A DNA stretch of 64,000 nucleotides. Origin: Castanea sativa (Eukaryota; Streptophyta; Magnoliopsida; Fagales; Fagaceae). Both the position numbers and the translations under genes were made by a program. Below the pieces are notes generated by a model, which did no database searches, was not told the DNA's origin, and worked only from the letters and a program-made list of their open reading frames with translations. Of the stretch, positions 11,940 through 24,560 are shown in pieces; position 1 is the stretch's first letter; each line of letters opens with the position of its first letter. The stretch is from NCBI RefSeq assembly GCF_040712315.1, contig NC_134015.1, positions 14,280,945 to 14,344,944 of the forward strand, read 5' to 3'.

Positions 11940-14900
11940 ATGAGGCATTTTCATTTCTCCTTAATGCTTCTCATCCTCTTTTTTCAAATTTTCGCTTGCT
12001 ATAGAGCGAGAAAGGTAGGGGGTACTGACTCTGGCACTGAAACAGAAGTACTCTTATCTTTCAAATCCTTTGTATCTGATCCCCAAAATGCTCTGTCTGG
12101 GTGGAATATAAGTTATTCTCATTGTACTTGGTTTGGGGTCAACTGCACCAGCAATACAACAAAAGTTCAATCACTACACCTTAGCAGTCTGGGACTCTTT
12201 GGTATTATTCCTCCTCAGCTCTCCAACCTCACTGCCCTCATAGCCCTAGACCTTTCAAACAACTCCTTTTTTGGTCAAATTCCTTCTGAGCTTGGCCATC
12301 TTACTAGCCTTCAACATATAATTCTCATGGGGAACATAATTAATGGCACAATTCCTAACAGTCTATCTCATTGTCGTAGGCTTGAAAATATAATGTTTCA
12401 GAACAACAAACTTAACTGGTCATCTTCCTTGTGAACTAGGCCAATTTCATGGACTGAAATTTCTTGACGTGTCCATGAACAATCTTACTGGTGTAATTCC
12501 CTCTACTTTTGGCAATCTCTCCACTCTTACCATTCTCAACATAGCAAGAACTCAGATATCTGGCGAAATTCCAAATGAGTTGGGTCGTCACAATAATCTT
12601 GTCACTCTTCAACTCTCGGAGAATCAATTTAGTGGTGAGATTCCCTTTTCAATTTTCAACATTTCCTCCCTGAAGTTCTTATCTCTCACACTAAACAGGC
12701 TAGTTGGAAAGCTTCCCTCCAATATAGGCCTTACCCTTCCCAAAATAAGGGAACTCTGCTTGGCAAGCAATCATCTGGAAGGACCAATACCAAGTTCTTT
12801 ATCCAATGCTTCATATGTTGAACACCTTGATCTCTCTTCAAATAATTTCACTAGGCATATTCCTTTACTTGGTAACTTGAAACATCTTGTCCAGTTACTC
12901 CTTGGTGCGAACAGTTTATCTTCTAGAACAAAACTGAATTTCCAAGTATTTGATTCCCTTACAAACTGTACCCTCCTAAGGAAAATCCTTCTGAATTCTA
13001 ACCAATTAGAAATCTCTCGGTCAATCTCCAACATTTTTGTGTTCATGATAATTTCTTGACCGGTAGCTTCCCTCAAAGATTGGAAATGTACCAAAACCTT
13101 ATCAATTGAGAAAAAAAAATTTCAAAGGTAAAATACCAAACTCCATTGGAAAACTTCAGAAACTAGAAAGACTTATGGTTATTGACAACTTGTTCTCTGG
13201 AGAAATTCCGGATGTCTTTAGCAATCTTACGTGGCTACATGAGCTATAGACATGGCAAACAACCAGTTATCTGGTAGAATTCCCATGAGTAAAGCAACAT
13301 GCTAGCAATTAGTGATGCTTGTACTAGCAAGGACAGCCCTCAATGGCAGCATTCCAAAGCAAATTTTTGAGCTTCCCCAGCTAAAATTTTTGCTGTTGGC
13401 AAATAACAGTTTAAGCGGTTCTCTGCCCAATGAATTTGGCCATTTGAGGCAGCTTGAAATCATGGACATTTCTGGAAACCAGCTATCTAGAAATATTCCT
13501 GCAATAACCAAGAGATACTCAATTTTGCAACGCCTTAACATTGCAAGAAACAGGATAACTGGCTCAATACCAAAGTCACTGGAAAATCTAGCAGCACTGG
13601 AGAGCTTGGATCTTTCTTCCAACAATCTCTCTGGCCTAATCCCAACAGAATTGGAGAACCTTAATGGCTTTGCAGATGTTAAATTTGTCTTTCAACAGCT
13701 TGGAAGGAGAAGTATAAAAAATAATGTCTTTGTCAACATCAGCTGGGATTCTCTCCAGGGAAACAATCAGCTCTGCGTATTTGACCATGAGACTGCAGAA
13801 AAGCTTAGAGTCACTACTTGTGTGACAAAAACAAAATCGAATTGAGATTTAGTGCTCAAAGTCATTATTCAAACCTCTTCTTTCATTGTGCTTGTGTGTG
13901 CATTGTGTTTAGTATGTGCAGTGATCACCAAAAAGAAGAGAAAGACAATAAACAATGAAAGTTCATCATCTGAACTGAAGGGTTTACCGTCTAGGCTATC
14001 TTACTCTGAAATCCAGCTTGCAACAAACGGGTTTGTCACAACAAATTTGATAAGTTAGGGAGCTTTTGGATCTGTTTATAGAGCTGTTTTCAGTACTGGT
14101 GAAAATGGAATCCACACCACAGTTGCAGTGAAGGTTCTTGACTTGACACAAAGCAAAGCTTCCTAGAGTTTTGATGCAGAATGTGAAGCCCTCAGAAACA
14201 TCCAGCATCAGATTCTTGTTAAGGTCTTCACTTCTTGCTCCAGCATTGATCACACAGGAGCTGAATTCAAGGCTTTAGCTATGGAATTCATGTCTATTGG
14301 TAACCTGGATAAGTGGTAGTACCCAGAGGACGTTGAGTGTGGATCAACTCTGACCTTGACCCAGAGACTAAATATTGCCATTGATGTAGCTTCTGCATTA
14401 GATCACCTACATCATGATTTTGACCCACCTGTAGTCCATTGCGACTTGAAACCTGGAAATGTGCTTTTAGATGAAGATATGACTGCTCATGTAGGAGATT
14501 TTGGGTTAGCAAGGTTTCTCTCCCATGATTCATCACAGAATGGGAGTAGCACAATTGGACTAAAAGGCTCAATTGGTTATATTGCTCCAGGTATGTTGTG
14601 GATCTTACTTTATGAAACTTAAAAAGATTTAGTGATTACATTCACAGTTCAAACAATGTTCTACTCTACCTCGCTTGCTACATTCGACCCCAAAGAACAT
14701 ATTAGTAAAAAAAATTTAAAAATTAACACCCTATGTTTATATGTTTTTTCCTCAAGCTTTATCATTTCTGGTTGGAAATACTTGATCCTAATATCCTGAA
14801 ATACTGTTATTGAGTATGGCTTGGTGGAAAGGCTTCAACCAGTGGGGATGTCTATAGTTTTGGGATACTGCTGCTTGAGATAATCATTGCCAAGAAGCCC

Positions 14901-15230
14901 ACAGATGGGATTTTCCAGGAAGGTTTAAGCATAAACAAGTTCATCTCCGAAGTGCATGAGAGTAAAATCTTGGATATTGCTGATCCAAGGCTTTTCAAGG
15001 ATAATGAATCTTTTTCGCAAAGCAGCAGTACCAATTATTCTTCTGGTGAAGATAGCAGCAGCAAGAACAAAAACAACATTGCTTTCAGAGGTGAAGAGTG
15101 TGTGGCTTCTATGGTGAGAGTTGGACTGTCTTTGCTGCTGATTCATTGAAAGAACGTTTTACTATGGAGAAGCCTTATCGAAGTTACAAGAGATTAAAAG
15201 ATGTTCTAGAGGATGAAGCATTGCACTAGA
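11940..15230 (+). pseudogene. LRR receptor-like kinase pseudogene (subfamily XII, EFR/Xa21-like), unit 1
   Basis: ATG at 11940 gives a signal peptide (MRHFHFSLMLLILFFQIFAC), then an LRRNT (CTWFGVNC) and LRRs with the plant L..L.L..N.L.G.IP pattern to about 13680. A transmembrane segment (IIQTSSFIVLVCALCLVCAV) lies at about 13860-13920. The kinase follows: GAFGSVYRA glycine loop, VAVKVLD lysine, catalytic loop HCDLKPGN (Cys before Asp, so non-RD, as in pattern-recognition receptors) and DFGLARF. An intron starts at CCAG|GTATG (14591) and the last exon resumes at about 14805. Frame breaks: +1 shift near 12412 giving a stop at 12432, stops near 13057 and 13249, TAG at 14056 just before the glycine loop, TAG at 14164, a stop near 14317, and a late shift after 15130. 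Most are shared with the unit 3 copy. It cannot make a full receptor. Confidence 0.9.
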
Positions 15231-15554
15231 TCAATTTTGTGTATTTATGTTTGTTTCCCAAGCTGTTTGAAGCTATAAGTTCTTAGGATTAGAACTGCAA
15301 ATTGATAGGAGGATCTCTTTAATGACCAGTTAATTTGATCATATGTCAAATTTTATCAATTCTATTTTCTTTATCAATCCCCCATATTAAGAAAGTTCGA
15401 AAAACATTTATGCGAATATATGCTAAAACACGTGAATGCAAGAAGATAATTGTTTAGGCCATGTCATAAGGGCACCATATTCTTCATTCATAGGTGCAAA
15501 ACAGTGTGGGACGAGGCTGCAATTTTATATTAAGGAGGTTATGTGGTATATTAA
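15231..15554. other. Short noncoding junction between kinase pseudogene and Copia remnant
   Basis: About 320 bp without a gene. It includes the putative 3' flank of the receptor-kinase pseudogene and the broken downstream edge of the minus-strand Copia element. No LTR is present at this edge. Confidence 0.5.
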
Positions 15555-16560
15555 TCAAGTTATCGTAGGATGTTTGTTTGTGCCAGATAAGGATGTAGTA
15601 TGAGAAAGTTCTGGTTGGGAAATATCTGGTGTAGAAGTGGCTGGTGGAGAAGGATAGGCATGCCAGGAACTAGTTTCTGCAGAAACTAGTGGAACTGAAG
15701 GTAAAGGTGAAGGTTTCAGTACAGGTAGAGTAGAAGAGGATTGTGCAGTGGAATTAGATTGAGTAAAGGGCTGAAGAATTGATTGAGAACAATAGTGCAA
15801 TAAAAAGGTAAGCCAAAGAGTAGGTGAGGGAGAATTTGAGGGAGGAGCACTAGATTGTGAGGATGAAACTTGCGTTAATGCAGAAAAAACATGTTGATTA
15901 AACAAAACATGCCTGGTAACATAAATTCCGTGAGAGTGAGGTTCACGACATCTGTAACCTTTTGAGTAGGGAGGGTAACCTAAAAATACACAAGGAGAAG
16001 TGTGAGGTTGAAATTTGTGGGTATTACAAGGCTTAAGAAGAGGAAAACAAGTACAACCAAGAACTTTCAAGTGTAATAAATCTGGTTTGGCCTTAAAAAG
16101 GAGCTACCAAGGTGAAAGATTATGGAGTAAAGGAGTGGGTAGTCTGTTTATGAGATGCCCAACAGTGGAAATAGCATATGACCAATAAGTGGTAGGTAAT
16201 TTTGAGTGAGAAAGCATGGTCAAAGCACACACAACAAGATGCCTATGTTTCCTTTCAGCCACTCCATTTTGTTGGGGTGTGTGAGGGCAAGATAATTGGT
16301 GAGTAATACAATGATTAGAGAAAAAATCATTAAAGGCATTAGAAGTGAATTCACCCCCACAATTCAGATCTTAGAATTTTGATTATGTGATCAAGAAGAT
16401 TTTCAATGGTGCCTGTAAAATGTTTGAAAGTAAATAGGAAATCAGATTTCAATTTCAACAAAAAAATCCAAGTAAACTTGGTGAAATCATCAACAAGTAC
16501 AAGATAGTATTTAAAACTATTGATGATTGTATTGGAGCTGGACCACATACACTAGTGTGG
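15555..16560 (-). pseudogene. Copia integrase fragment, unit 1
   Basis: Read on the minus strand, 16548-16351 gives the integrase core (KYYLVLVDDFTKFTWIFLLK with the first catalytic Asp in VDDF, then KILRSELWG where RSD-GGEF is expected). Stops and a frameshift follow, then 16070-15555 gives the C-terminal integrase/linker (LKVLGCTCFPLLKPCNTHK, PCVFLGYPPYSKGYRC, YVTRHVLFNQ). Reverse transcriptase and RNase H, which should follow, are absent. The unit 3 copy (61576-62566) reads more openly through MAERKHRH. Inactive. Confidence 0.85.
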
Positions 16561-17086
16561 ATTAATTTTAAAGGTTTAGAAGACTGAAAAATCAGATTTA
16601 GCAAAGGTAGTGTCTACAATGCACATCAGAGTTATTTGCAGTACATGATTTTTGAAAGAAAAGGAACTGCTAGAGCAAGAACTTTATGACTAGGGTGTTT
16701 TAGTCTGTGATGGCATGGCATCCACTTTTTGGAAAGAAACCAATTTGCAGAATTTACACAAAGTCTGATTCTTTGATTGGGTAGATGAACCGAGGACATG
16801 TATTGAGACGTGAAGGTGATGAAGATGCAAGTTGATGCTTAGGGTTTTGAGTAGATTGGATAGACTCCATTTTCAATCAAATTCTCATAGAATATTTGCC
16901 CGTCCGAATATCCTGACACTGGAAATTATAGCATCAAAATGACAATTGTTACACAAGCATAATTTGTGAACTGAGAGTAGATTTAGAAGCAATAGTAGGC
17001 ACATGTAACACATTTCTAAGTTGGAAATTATGGTATTTAGTGCTAAGAGAGGCATTACCTATATGAACCTTCCTCCTCTACCACGG
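16561..17086 (-). pseudogene. Degenerate Copia stretch between gag and integrase
   Basis: Matches 32430-32930 and 62580-63068. This is where protease and the start of integrase should lie, but I see no open frame or DTGA-type protease motif. The stretch contains two short blocks (around TGATGGCATGGCATC, 16707-16722, and CAGAATTTACACAAAGTCT, 16746-16765) that reappear fused inside the LINE at 30217-30251. Confidence 0.6.
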
Positions 17087-17536
17087 TTATGTGAATTTCT
17101 TGTTCTCGACCTTGGATTTCCCTCCTGAATTCGAACACATACGTGCTCGTGAATGATTCACATTCTCATTTCCTAGGTTTGATGAGACATACATTGCCAT
17201 AGAATGCAAATTTCCTTCGGCATTTTCAATCAGAGTTTTTTCATATGAATTATTAACTTCAAGTCGTGATTGCTGAAAAAAAGTGAGCATACTCCTTAGG
17301 CAAACCTCTCGAGGAACTATGCAGATTAACTCTTCCTTATCCACTGTAACACCAACCGCTAGTAATTGATCACTTGCGGCTTTAATTCTGTAAGAATCCA
17401 TTGATAGTGTCAAGCCTTTTTCTATATTTTGTAGTCCAATCTTCATATTCAAGATATTAGCCCTTGAAGTTGAAGCAAAATCGTTGCTCCAAAGTATTCC
17501 AAACTTCTCTAGCATAGTTGATTCCAACCACCAAAC
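17087..17536 (-). pseudogene. Copia gag fragment, unit 1
   Basis: The minus-strand frame starts in SLVVGINYAREVWNTLEQRF and continues with ANILNMKIGLQNIEKG and LLAVGVTVDKEELICIV, a UBN2/retrotran_gag_2-type capsid. It ends in an N/G/R-rich tail, and no CCHC knuckle was seen. Several indels relative to 63069-63564 disrupt the frame. At 17533-17536 the gag breaks off. Where units 2 and 3 continue into primer-binding site and LTR, this copy jumps into sequence matching 38636 onward. Confidence 0.8.
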
Positions 17537-18909
17537 TGTACTTGTACAAGAGTTCCTTCAAAAGGAGCAACACCAAGAGAGGCCGGACACATGATACCAT
17601 ATTCTGGACCTTAGCATGTAATGAATTTTCTGAACTGGTCTTAACAATGGCAATAAATTGATAGACCAGAAGTCCAAATAGACATATTTTTGCCAAAAGT
17701 AGAATCACACCTCAGACAATATGGGGTAATGGGCAAGAAACATACTCATGTCCCCCATGATGTAAAGTCAGTAACTTAAGAGAGAAGAGAGAGAGATCAT
17801 GAAAATCATGATACAATGAACTTCTATCAGCTCGTTTTCATAACTTTTGTTCTAAAAAAATTGATTAAACTTTTTTATTAGTAATTTAAAATTCTTTAAC
17901 TTTCTTTTTGAAAATAATATTTTTTGCAGAAATAATACCTCCTTATTCACATAAAATTAAAACCAAGACCTCAATTTCCACCACGTAATGATTTGTACTG
18001 TACATTCACCTTATAACTTAACATTTTTTTGTTTTTTTTTTAAAAAAACAACTTAAAAGTGTTTATCAAATGACTATTTCTTTCATTAATTCTGGTTTTT
18101 CTTTTAAATAATGTCCTTTCAAATTGGATCGATACCCATGATGTGAAATGAGCCAGTTAATTTGAGAGAGAGAAGTGATAAAAGAACTAACAGATGCAAA
18201 TGGAGGAAAACAACAAAAACTAAGGGAGGAGACATACCTGACTTTTAAAAACATAATAGAGAATGTTTCAATGTACCTTGGCATATTCTTAGAAGTTCAA
18301 TCAAGAGGTTCTCATTTTCTTTGAAAGTAGATATGGATAGAAGTCAGCATCCTACATGCATCCATCGGAGGGCAAAGCGCCATCATTGCCAGTTGTCGGA
18401 AAGTTTACAGGCAAAAGAAGACAAGTGATTTGACCCCGGCGCCCATCATATGAGGCTGTGGGCTACGTTTTTATCAAATCCCCATCCATAAATGGGGGAA
18501 GAAGCCAAAAGCCGAAATATCCTTCATTGTGCTCTTCCATTCCCAGCCGGGCTTGCAAGCTGGATTTACAATGAAGTTGATGATATTTTCTGCAATCCAT
18601 AAGATAAATCCTCAACAACCAGCTACACAAGATCAATATTATCTCTACAACAGATTCATCCGACTGCAAAAAAAAAGGAAGAGAAATAGCAATCCAATTG
18701 TGTAATCTTTATTGTATTTACTGAACCTCTTCTCCTGCAAATGTAAGAGAGTTCATTGCATTAATTCAGCACATAGGTCTAACATTTTATCAAATACTTG
18801 GAGTGTTCATACTTGGGATTATAAACATTAAAAAAAAAAACAGTTTCAATGTTATTATAGTACCTTAGCATATATCTTTGAAGTTCAATCAAGAAGTTCT
18901 TCATTTTCT
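17537..18909. other. 3' flank of the unit 1 TNL, no gene seen
   Basis: Colinear with 38636-39960 in unit 2. There is no supportable coding region; short frames reflect AT-rich DNA. The CTAAGGGAGGAGACATACC motif at 18218, which borders the tail repeat in unit 2, is present once here. Confidence 0.55.
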
Positions 18910-21305
18910 TCAATGGTGGACTTGGGTTGAAGTGGCAGCCGCGTCCTCATTTAGAAAGGGCTGGGCCATGTGAAAGGAGTATCGGTGTTGGGATGGTGTT
19001 GGTCCGGGTGACATTGGTATGTTGTATTTCCGGTACACCAAATAGGCATATCTGTCCAGAACACTCTCATTATTTTGGTCTTCAGTTCCCTGTGTAATCT
19101 CAAGTGATCTCACGTAAGAGTCATACTGATTGTTAAGAGCAATGCGCTAGCTGGTTTATGCTGTCTTCAGCGTTTGAAAACATAGCATCCTCCCGTGCAT
19201 CCAAAAGAATATTCATAGCCAATACTGCATACAGTGTGAATTCATCTTTGTTCACTCCTTCTGCCAGTAATTCCTTTGGGGGGTCAATTATATGTTCACC
19301 GAATTCCCTTATGGATTGAGCTTGGATCATTTCTACTCTCCTGAAACCTCCCATCTACCACCATACCACAATCCTTTGGCATAGGGACAACATTGAAATA
19401 GATGTAAAACTTGAATCTTCTGCTATTTCACAAAGAGGGCAAGTAATAGGCATCTTGAGCTTTGGAGCATCCGCCCAGCTTTTGCTTAAAGGGGAGGACA
19501 TCTGCAGCCACTCTTGATAAAAACATCTTTAATCTTTCATCAAAACTCACTTTTAATCTTTCATGAATTCTTATGCAGGCCACCTTAATCTCGCAGCGGA
19601 GTTCTCGAGGAGAACATGTGCATGCTACATGGACCCCACACTTTTCTACAAGTAATTTCGGCTATTTCTGGATCAATATTATTTGAAAATTCAAATTGAA
19701 GCTTAACTTCTACCCCTTCATTTAGAATTATGCCTTCCAATGAACTATCCCTTATATAGAATACCCATAGATAAGAATAAGACGACGATGGTGTAGGTCG
19801 AGTAAAAATATATCTAATATTTGAGTGCAATCCTTTATAACCATCATAACCAAAATGTTGATAGCATAGTAACCCTCCGGTATAGTAGGGATATCCATCT
19901 CCTTCGATTGCACTTGAATAACAACACAAAGCAAATGATGGAAGAAAGTTTCCGACCGACCGAGAATGATATGGAACTTCCACCAATTTGATGGTTGAAC
20001 CATTTTGGAATCTTACTTCCTTGAATTAACACGTCTCCATCAATTTCAAATGAAAACCCCTTTTTATGAGGAAAGTCAATTTCGTATGCATAGTCCCTAC
20101 ATACATGATCCCCTTCGACATACAATATTCCGTGGAAGCCCTACCTTTTTTGCGAATCGCATGCATTTAGCAAATTAAAGAAACCACGCTTAGCAAATCT
20201 AGTAATATATTTGGGAAAGTTAACCAAAATTGAATCTTCGAGAGAGATGAACCTCGTCTCAATAATCTTCTCGCTTGATTGTGAATCCAACGATTTGCAT
20301 CCTCGTTACTTGCATCGTATCCATACATGATGGAAGTCTTGGAATTTTTCTACGAAGATTATGCCAGCTTGCTAATATGAAGTCTCGTTAATTGAGGAAA
20401 TCTGCTAGAGATGCCTGAGGGTAGTAATGTTCCGTCATTCATAACCATTATCATTTTCAATTTGGGGAAGCAATCGTGAATACCCAAAGTTCTTTGGAAA
20501 ATTTTCCAAATCATACATACAGAGGATAGTAAGATTTGGTAATGTAGAGAAGCAGCTTGGAAGATCATTAAGATATTTAGTACCGATGATTAAAGATTGA
20601 AGGCTAGTGAGATTTCCAATTGACGAAGGCAGAGCTAATCTTTCCGTACTTTGCCCAATATTGGGAAACTTCCAAAGAGGACACTCTTTCCAAATAACAT
20701 TACTGTGCTAAAGATTTCGTAAGTTGGCTGGTTTTGGTAGAAATTGGGAAACTAACAACTCGAGTTTCTTAAACTCGAGATTGAAACCAAAATCGAGTTT
20801 TTAGTACTCGATTATGGGGTTTTTCATTTACTGACGTGGACAAATTTTTCCAAGTGGATTCTTAAAAATCGAGTTTCTAAAACTCGGTATTCAACTAAAA
20901 ATCGAGTTTTTAGTACTCGATAATGCATACAAAATCGAGAGTCTAAAACTCGATATCCAATCATCGTTTTTAAACCCCTTTCACAAATACGTTTTGACCG
21001 CTTCAAACCTAAAACTCACCTATACCGTCTAGAGCTCTCTCCTCACTCCCACTCTCGCTTACTCTCACTCGACTCGCTCTCTTTGATTCTCGCTCTCTTT
21101 GATTCTCACTCTAACGGCTCTCCTCATTCTATTCTCACACGAGTCCCTTCAAGATCTGGGCTTTCTCTCCGATTCGGTTTATTCCACAGTATTTGTACCA
21201 AGGTAAATCCTTTTCAAATTTTCGCTCTTGAATGCACCGTTGCTTGTTGTTTGATTGTTGTTTGATCGTTGAAAGTTTGGTATACACCGTTGCTTGTTGT
21301 TTGAT

Positions 21306-21492
21306 TGTTGTTTATATTTTGCTATAATTGTATCTGCCAATTTGGTTTCATACCTAATTTGAGGTTTGGTTATTACATTGTTTTCCCCCGCTCAATATCA
21401 CTTCTAAGACCGTGTGGTTTGCATCTTGAGATACTTGTGCAGGAGTCATACTTGAGATACTTGGTAATGCCATTTGTTGTTCAAATTGTTCT
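21306..21492 (+). repeat. Left arm of an internal inverted duplication in the large MULE
   Basis: This ~185-bp stretch (GCTATAATTGTATCTGCCAA, CACTTCTAAGACCGTGTGG) recurs inverted at about 22152-22345 with about 90% identity by eye. The two arms flank about 660 bp and could fold into a long hairpin. Just before it, a ~50-bp unit (ACCGTTGCTTGTTGTTTGAT) is tandemly repeated at 21236 and 21286. Confidence 0.7.
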
Positions 21493-22151
21493 TCTAAACA
21501 TAATGTACCAGAAACAACATCATCAATAATAAGAAAAAGAAAAATCTAAAACAGATTATATAGAACCTCAATAAGTACTATTGGACAATACCTGATTCTA
21601 AGGTTTTATTCTATAGTTACAATGTTAAATAAGCATTAGATTTAAAGGGTTAGTCCATTTGGTTAGGCATTTTGAGAATTTAAAAGAGTGTTTTTAAAAA
21701 TCTAAAACGTATATAGTTTTTACAAACGCTCATTTTTAACCTAAAACACCATTTTTTTCTATGGCTTATGATGCTCCAATTGTATTTGAGACTAATTGAG
21801 ATGCGATAAGAACATGAAAATAGACAGATCAAAATGTATAACATTAAGGGGTTCTTTTCTTCCCAAATTTTTCCAAAATGATCAAAAGTTTTACTATGAA
21901 ATATAATTATTGTAACAAAGAACAAGAACAAGAACAAGTAGTGTTTGCAAATCGTGGTTTAGGAATAGGGGATTTTGGTTTTACTCTTGGAAATTGTCAG
22001 TTTTTAATGATTAAAACATAGGCAAGCGAGTAGAGGCAGAAAAAAACCTTTTCTTTTCCTTTCACAATATTGAGGGCATGCGCTCTAGCTTTATTATACT
22101 CTTTAGACGTACACGTGTCCTCTCTTGAGACGTGCGATAAGAACAATTTTG

Positions 22152-22345
22152 AAACAACAAATGGCATTACCTCTCAAACGTGGACGAAATTCTTATGACT
22201 CCCGCACAAGTATCTCAAGATGCAAACCACACGGTCTTAGAAGTGATATTGAAAGCAGGAAAACAATGGAATAACCAAACCTCAAATTAGGTATGAAACC
22301 AAATTGGCGTATACAATTATAGCAAATTACAAGTTTGGTATACAC
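22152..22345 (-). repeat. Right arm of the internal inverted duplication
   Basis: Reverse complement of about 21306-21492, with a small insertion near 22170-22200 (CTCAAACGTGGACGAAATTC). See the left arm for comparison. Confidence 0.7.
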
Positions 22346-22439
22346 CTTTGTTTTCTTTTCTTCAGCTTAGCCCTCCATTTGGGCAAACAGGGTAGAAATT
22401 GTTGTTATTAGGGTGAAATGCCACTCAAACCCAGAGATA

Positions 22440-22919
22440 GATGATTTTCCTTAAAATGTGTTCAGGCACATTAGTTGATTGGACATTAGGGGCAAAGCAT
22501 TGTTTCCTCGTCGACCTAGTGATCTTAAAGTTTTTGTTTTCTCCTTGAGGGCACAAATTGTTAATACGCGCTTCACCTCCACTTTACTCGCAAAAGTCAA
22601 CCCTTTGCACAAATTCATCCCCTCTCTCCAAGTAGACACAAATGGCATCTCAATATGCGAAGGATCAACCATATTTTTCCAAGTATTTGCAGAGAATGAC
22701 AACGCAGGAGGTGCGTAGGCAGGGATTGTGTTTGTAATGTTTTGGACACTAATAACATTTGTCCGCATCGTTCACCGCCGTCCAATGTCTCATCGTCATC
22801 AATGTCCCTCTCAAAGTCCCCAAAGTCCCGAAAGTCCCCTCTCTCAATCATGTCTTCATAGTCATCTTTATCGGCAAAAATCTTCACCGTTAATGGCAAG
22901 ATTCTCATCAAGATAGTCG

Positions 22920-22956
<37 letters not shown>

Positions 22957-23462
22957 TGTTAACGACAGAAGTCTCATCAACATAGTCGTCGTCGTCATCA
23001 TCATCGTCATCATCATTGTTAACGGCGCAGTCTCATCAACATAGTCGTCGTCGTCATCATCATCATCATCTCCATCGGCATGAACATCATCATCCTCTAC
23101 ATGTGTAGAATACTCATATTGAGCATCCGGAAGCGCAACTTGTAAGCTTCTAGTTGTTTGTTGGATATCCTCTTGCCATCCCGCACGCGGCTCCAACCGT
23201 ATGTACAACCTCAATGTTACTTACTTCACTTATACTTTCCAACTTGTCAAACATGATCTTCTACATGTTTGTCTTTTTCTATCAGCATATACTTGTAATT
23301 AATCCGGTGCTTCATGATTTCATTTGGCATACGATAAGTAATTTGCATGTTGTACGCATCAGATTCTTACCCAACTCTTCCATGACAAATATCTTCAATT
23401 CATCAAGGGTTTTCAACCTACGATCAACTTCGGCATAATAAGTTCTCATACCCGGCCCCTAA
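22440..23462 (-). pseudogene. MULE transposase N-terminal fragment
   Basis: The minus strand reads, in shifted frames, an N-terminal piece (DRRLKTLDELKIFVMEELG near 23440-23380), RLEPRAGWQEDIQQTT, a long poly-Asp stretch encoded by ATC/GTC trinucleotide repeats (about 22915-23080), then FADKDDYEDMIERGDF. It ends with a MuDR-type DNA-binding motif (STWREGMNLCKGLTFASK, then EVKRVLTICALKE) at about 22530-22650. This matches plant MULE transposase N-termini. The DDE catalytic core and C-terminal zinc knuckle are missing. The host insertion is separately supported by its 9-bp target repeat. Inactive. Confidence 0.75.
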
Positions 23463-23791
23463 AATGGCAATCCCTTGCTCGCATTGGGATTCTTAAGCTA
23501 ATTCACCATGGTATATGATTATAACATAATACTGTGCATTGTGAACCCGTTCAAGTCAAGTCCTATGTTAGTTAAATCACATAGTCGTACAGTGAGGGAA
23601 AAAAGTAATGCAATCTTACCAATGAACATATTCAAGCCAGGTTATAGAAAGTGCCTAGCTAATATCTAAAGGCCAAGACGTAAACCTTCTAATCCTAGTG
23701 GATGGAGAGACGGAATTATCTATTACTCCATTGTGTGGTGACCTATAATGCCTAAAAGGGTTCTCACAAAAGAACTAGGTGGGTAGAGGAG

Positions 23792-24185
23792 CATGATTAC
23801 ATACCCATTCACTACATTCATTCACTACCCATTTCATACCTAAACCAATGATAAATAAAGTCAAAAAAACTTGAAAGATCATGATAAAAATAAAAGCCTA
23901 GAAATGATGAATAAAATTTCGATAATTACATACCCATTCCCATTCATTACATTCATTCACTACCCATTTCATACCCAAACCAATGATAAATAAAGTCAAA
24001 GAAATTTGTAAAATCATGATAAAAATAAAAACCTAGAAATGATGAATAAAATTTTGATAATTACATACTCATTCCCATTCATTACATTCATTCACTACCC
24101 ATTTCATACCCAAACTAATGATAAATAAAGTCAAAGAAATTTGTAAGATCATGATCAAAATAAAATGATGAATAAAATTTTGATA
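23792..24185. repeat. Three-copy tandem repeat (~133 bp) in the large MULE
   Basis: Three successive units each contain ATTCATTCACTACCCATTTC, AATGATAAATAAAGTCAAA and ATGATGAATAAAATTT. Unit boundaries are about 23792, 23925 and 24055. The third unit is slightly shortened. No coding potential. Confidence 0.8.
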
Positions 24186-24374
24186 ACAAAAACTATACAA
24201 ATAAATACTCAAAAAATTAACACTAACAAAACAAAGTTCTATAATTCACAATATTGATAAATTAACTAAGTTATGTTAACTATCTACAAAATAAATGGTA
24301 AAACTCTTTAACCCACACCCATAGACAACATACCCAACTATAATGACAATCAAATTATGCAAACCCTTACCTTA

Positions 24375-24560
24375 GATATGAATTTGCCGAGAGGGAAGAG
24401 CAAAGAGAGAGGAGAATGTGGTTTTGTGAGAGTGAGTGGTGTGAGAGAGTTATGGGTGAGTGAGTTAGTGAGGGTGAGTGAGTGAGAGAGTTAGTGAGGC
24501 CGAGATTTTAGGTTTTCTCTCGTGTGTTGAGCAAGGAGAGTGGAGAATGTGAGAGAGTTA
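24375..24560 (-). promoter_or_regulatory. CT-rich leader (minus strand) of the MULE transposase fragment
   Basis: On the minus strand this stretch is a pyrimidine-rich leader (CTCTCTCACTCACTC-type) ending at a possible donor CTAAG|GTAAGG near 24375. The first readable transposase codons appear after a possible acceptor CATTTTAG|GGG near 23463. It resembles a 5'UTR with an intron. This is inferred from composition and splice-like sites only. Confidence 0.35.

Noticed and set aside
14294..14572. 92-codon minus frame opposite the kinase
   Set aside because: Antisense shadow of the HCDLKPGN/DFG kinase region.
22479..22916. Plus-strand frames opposite the MULE transposase
   Set aside because: Shadows of the minus-strand transposase fragment, which has recognisable motifs.
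23792..24185. Candidate CRISPR-like spaced repeat
   Set aside because: Three ~133-bp plain tandem units without distinct spacers, in a eukaryotic transposon.
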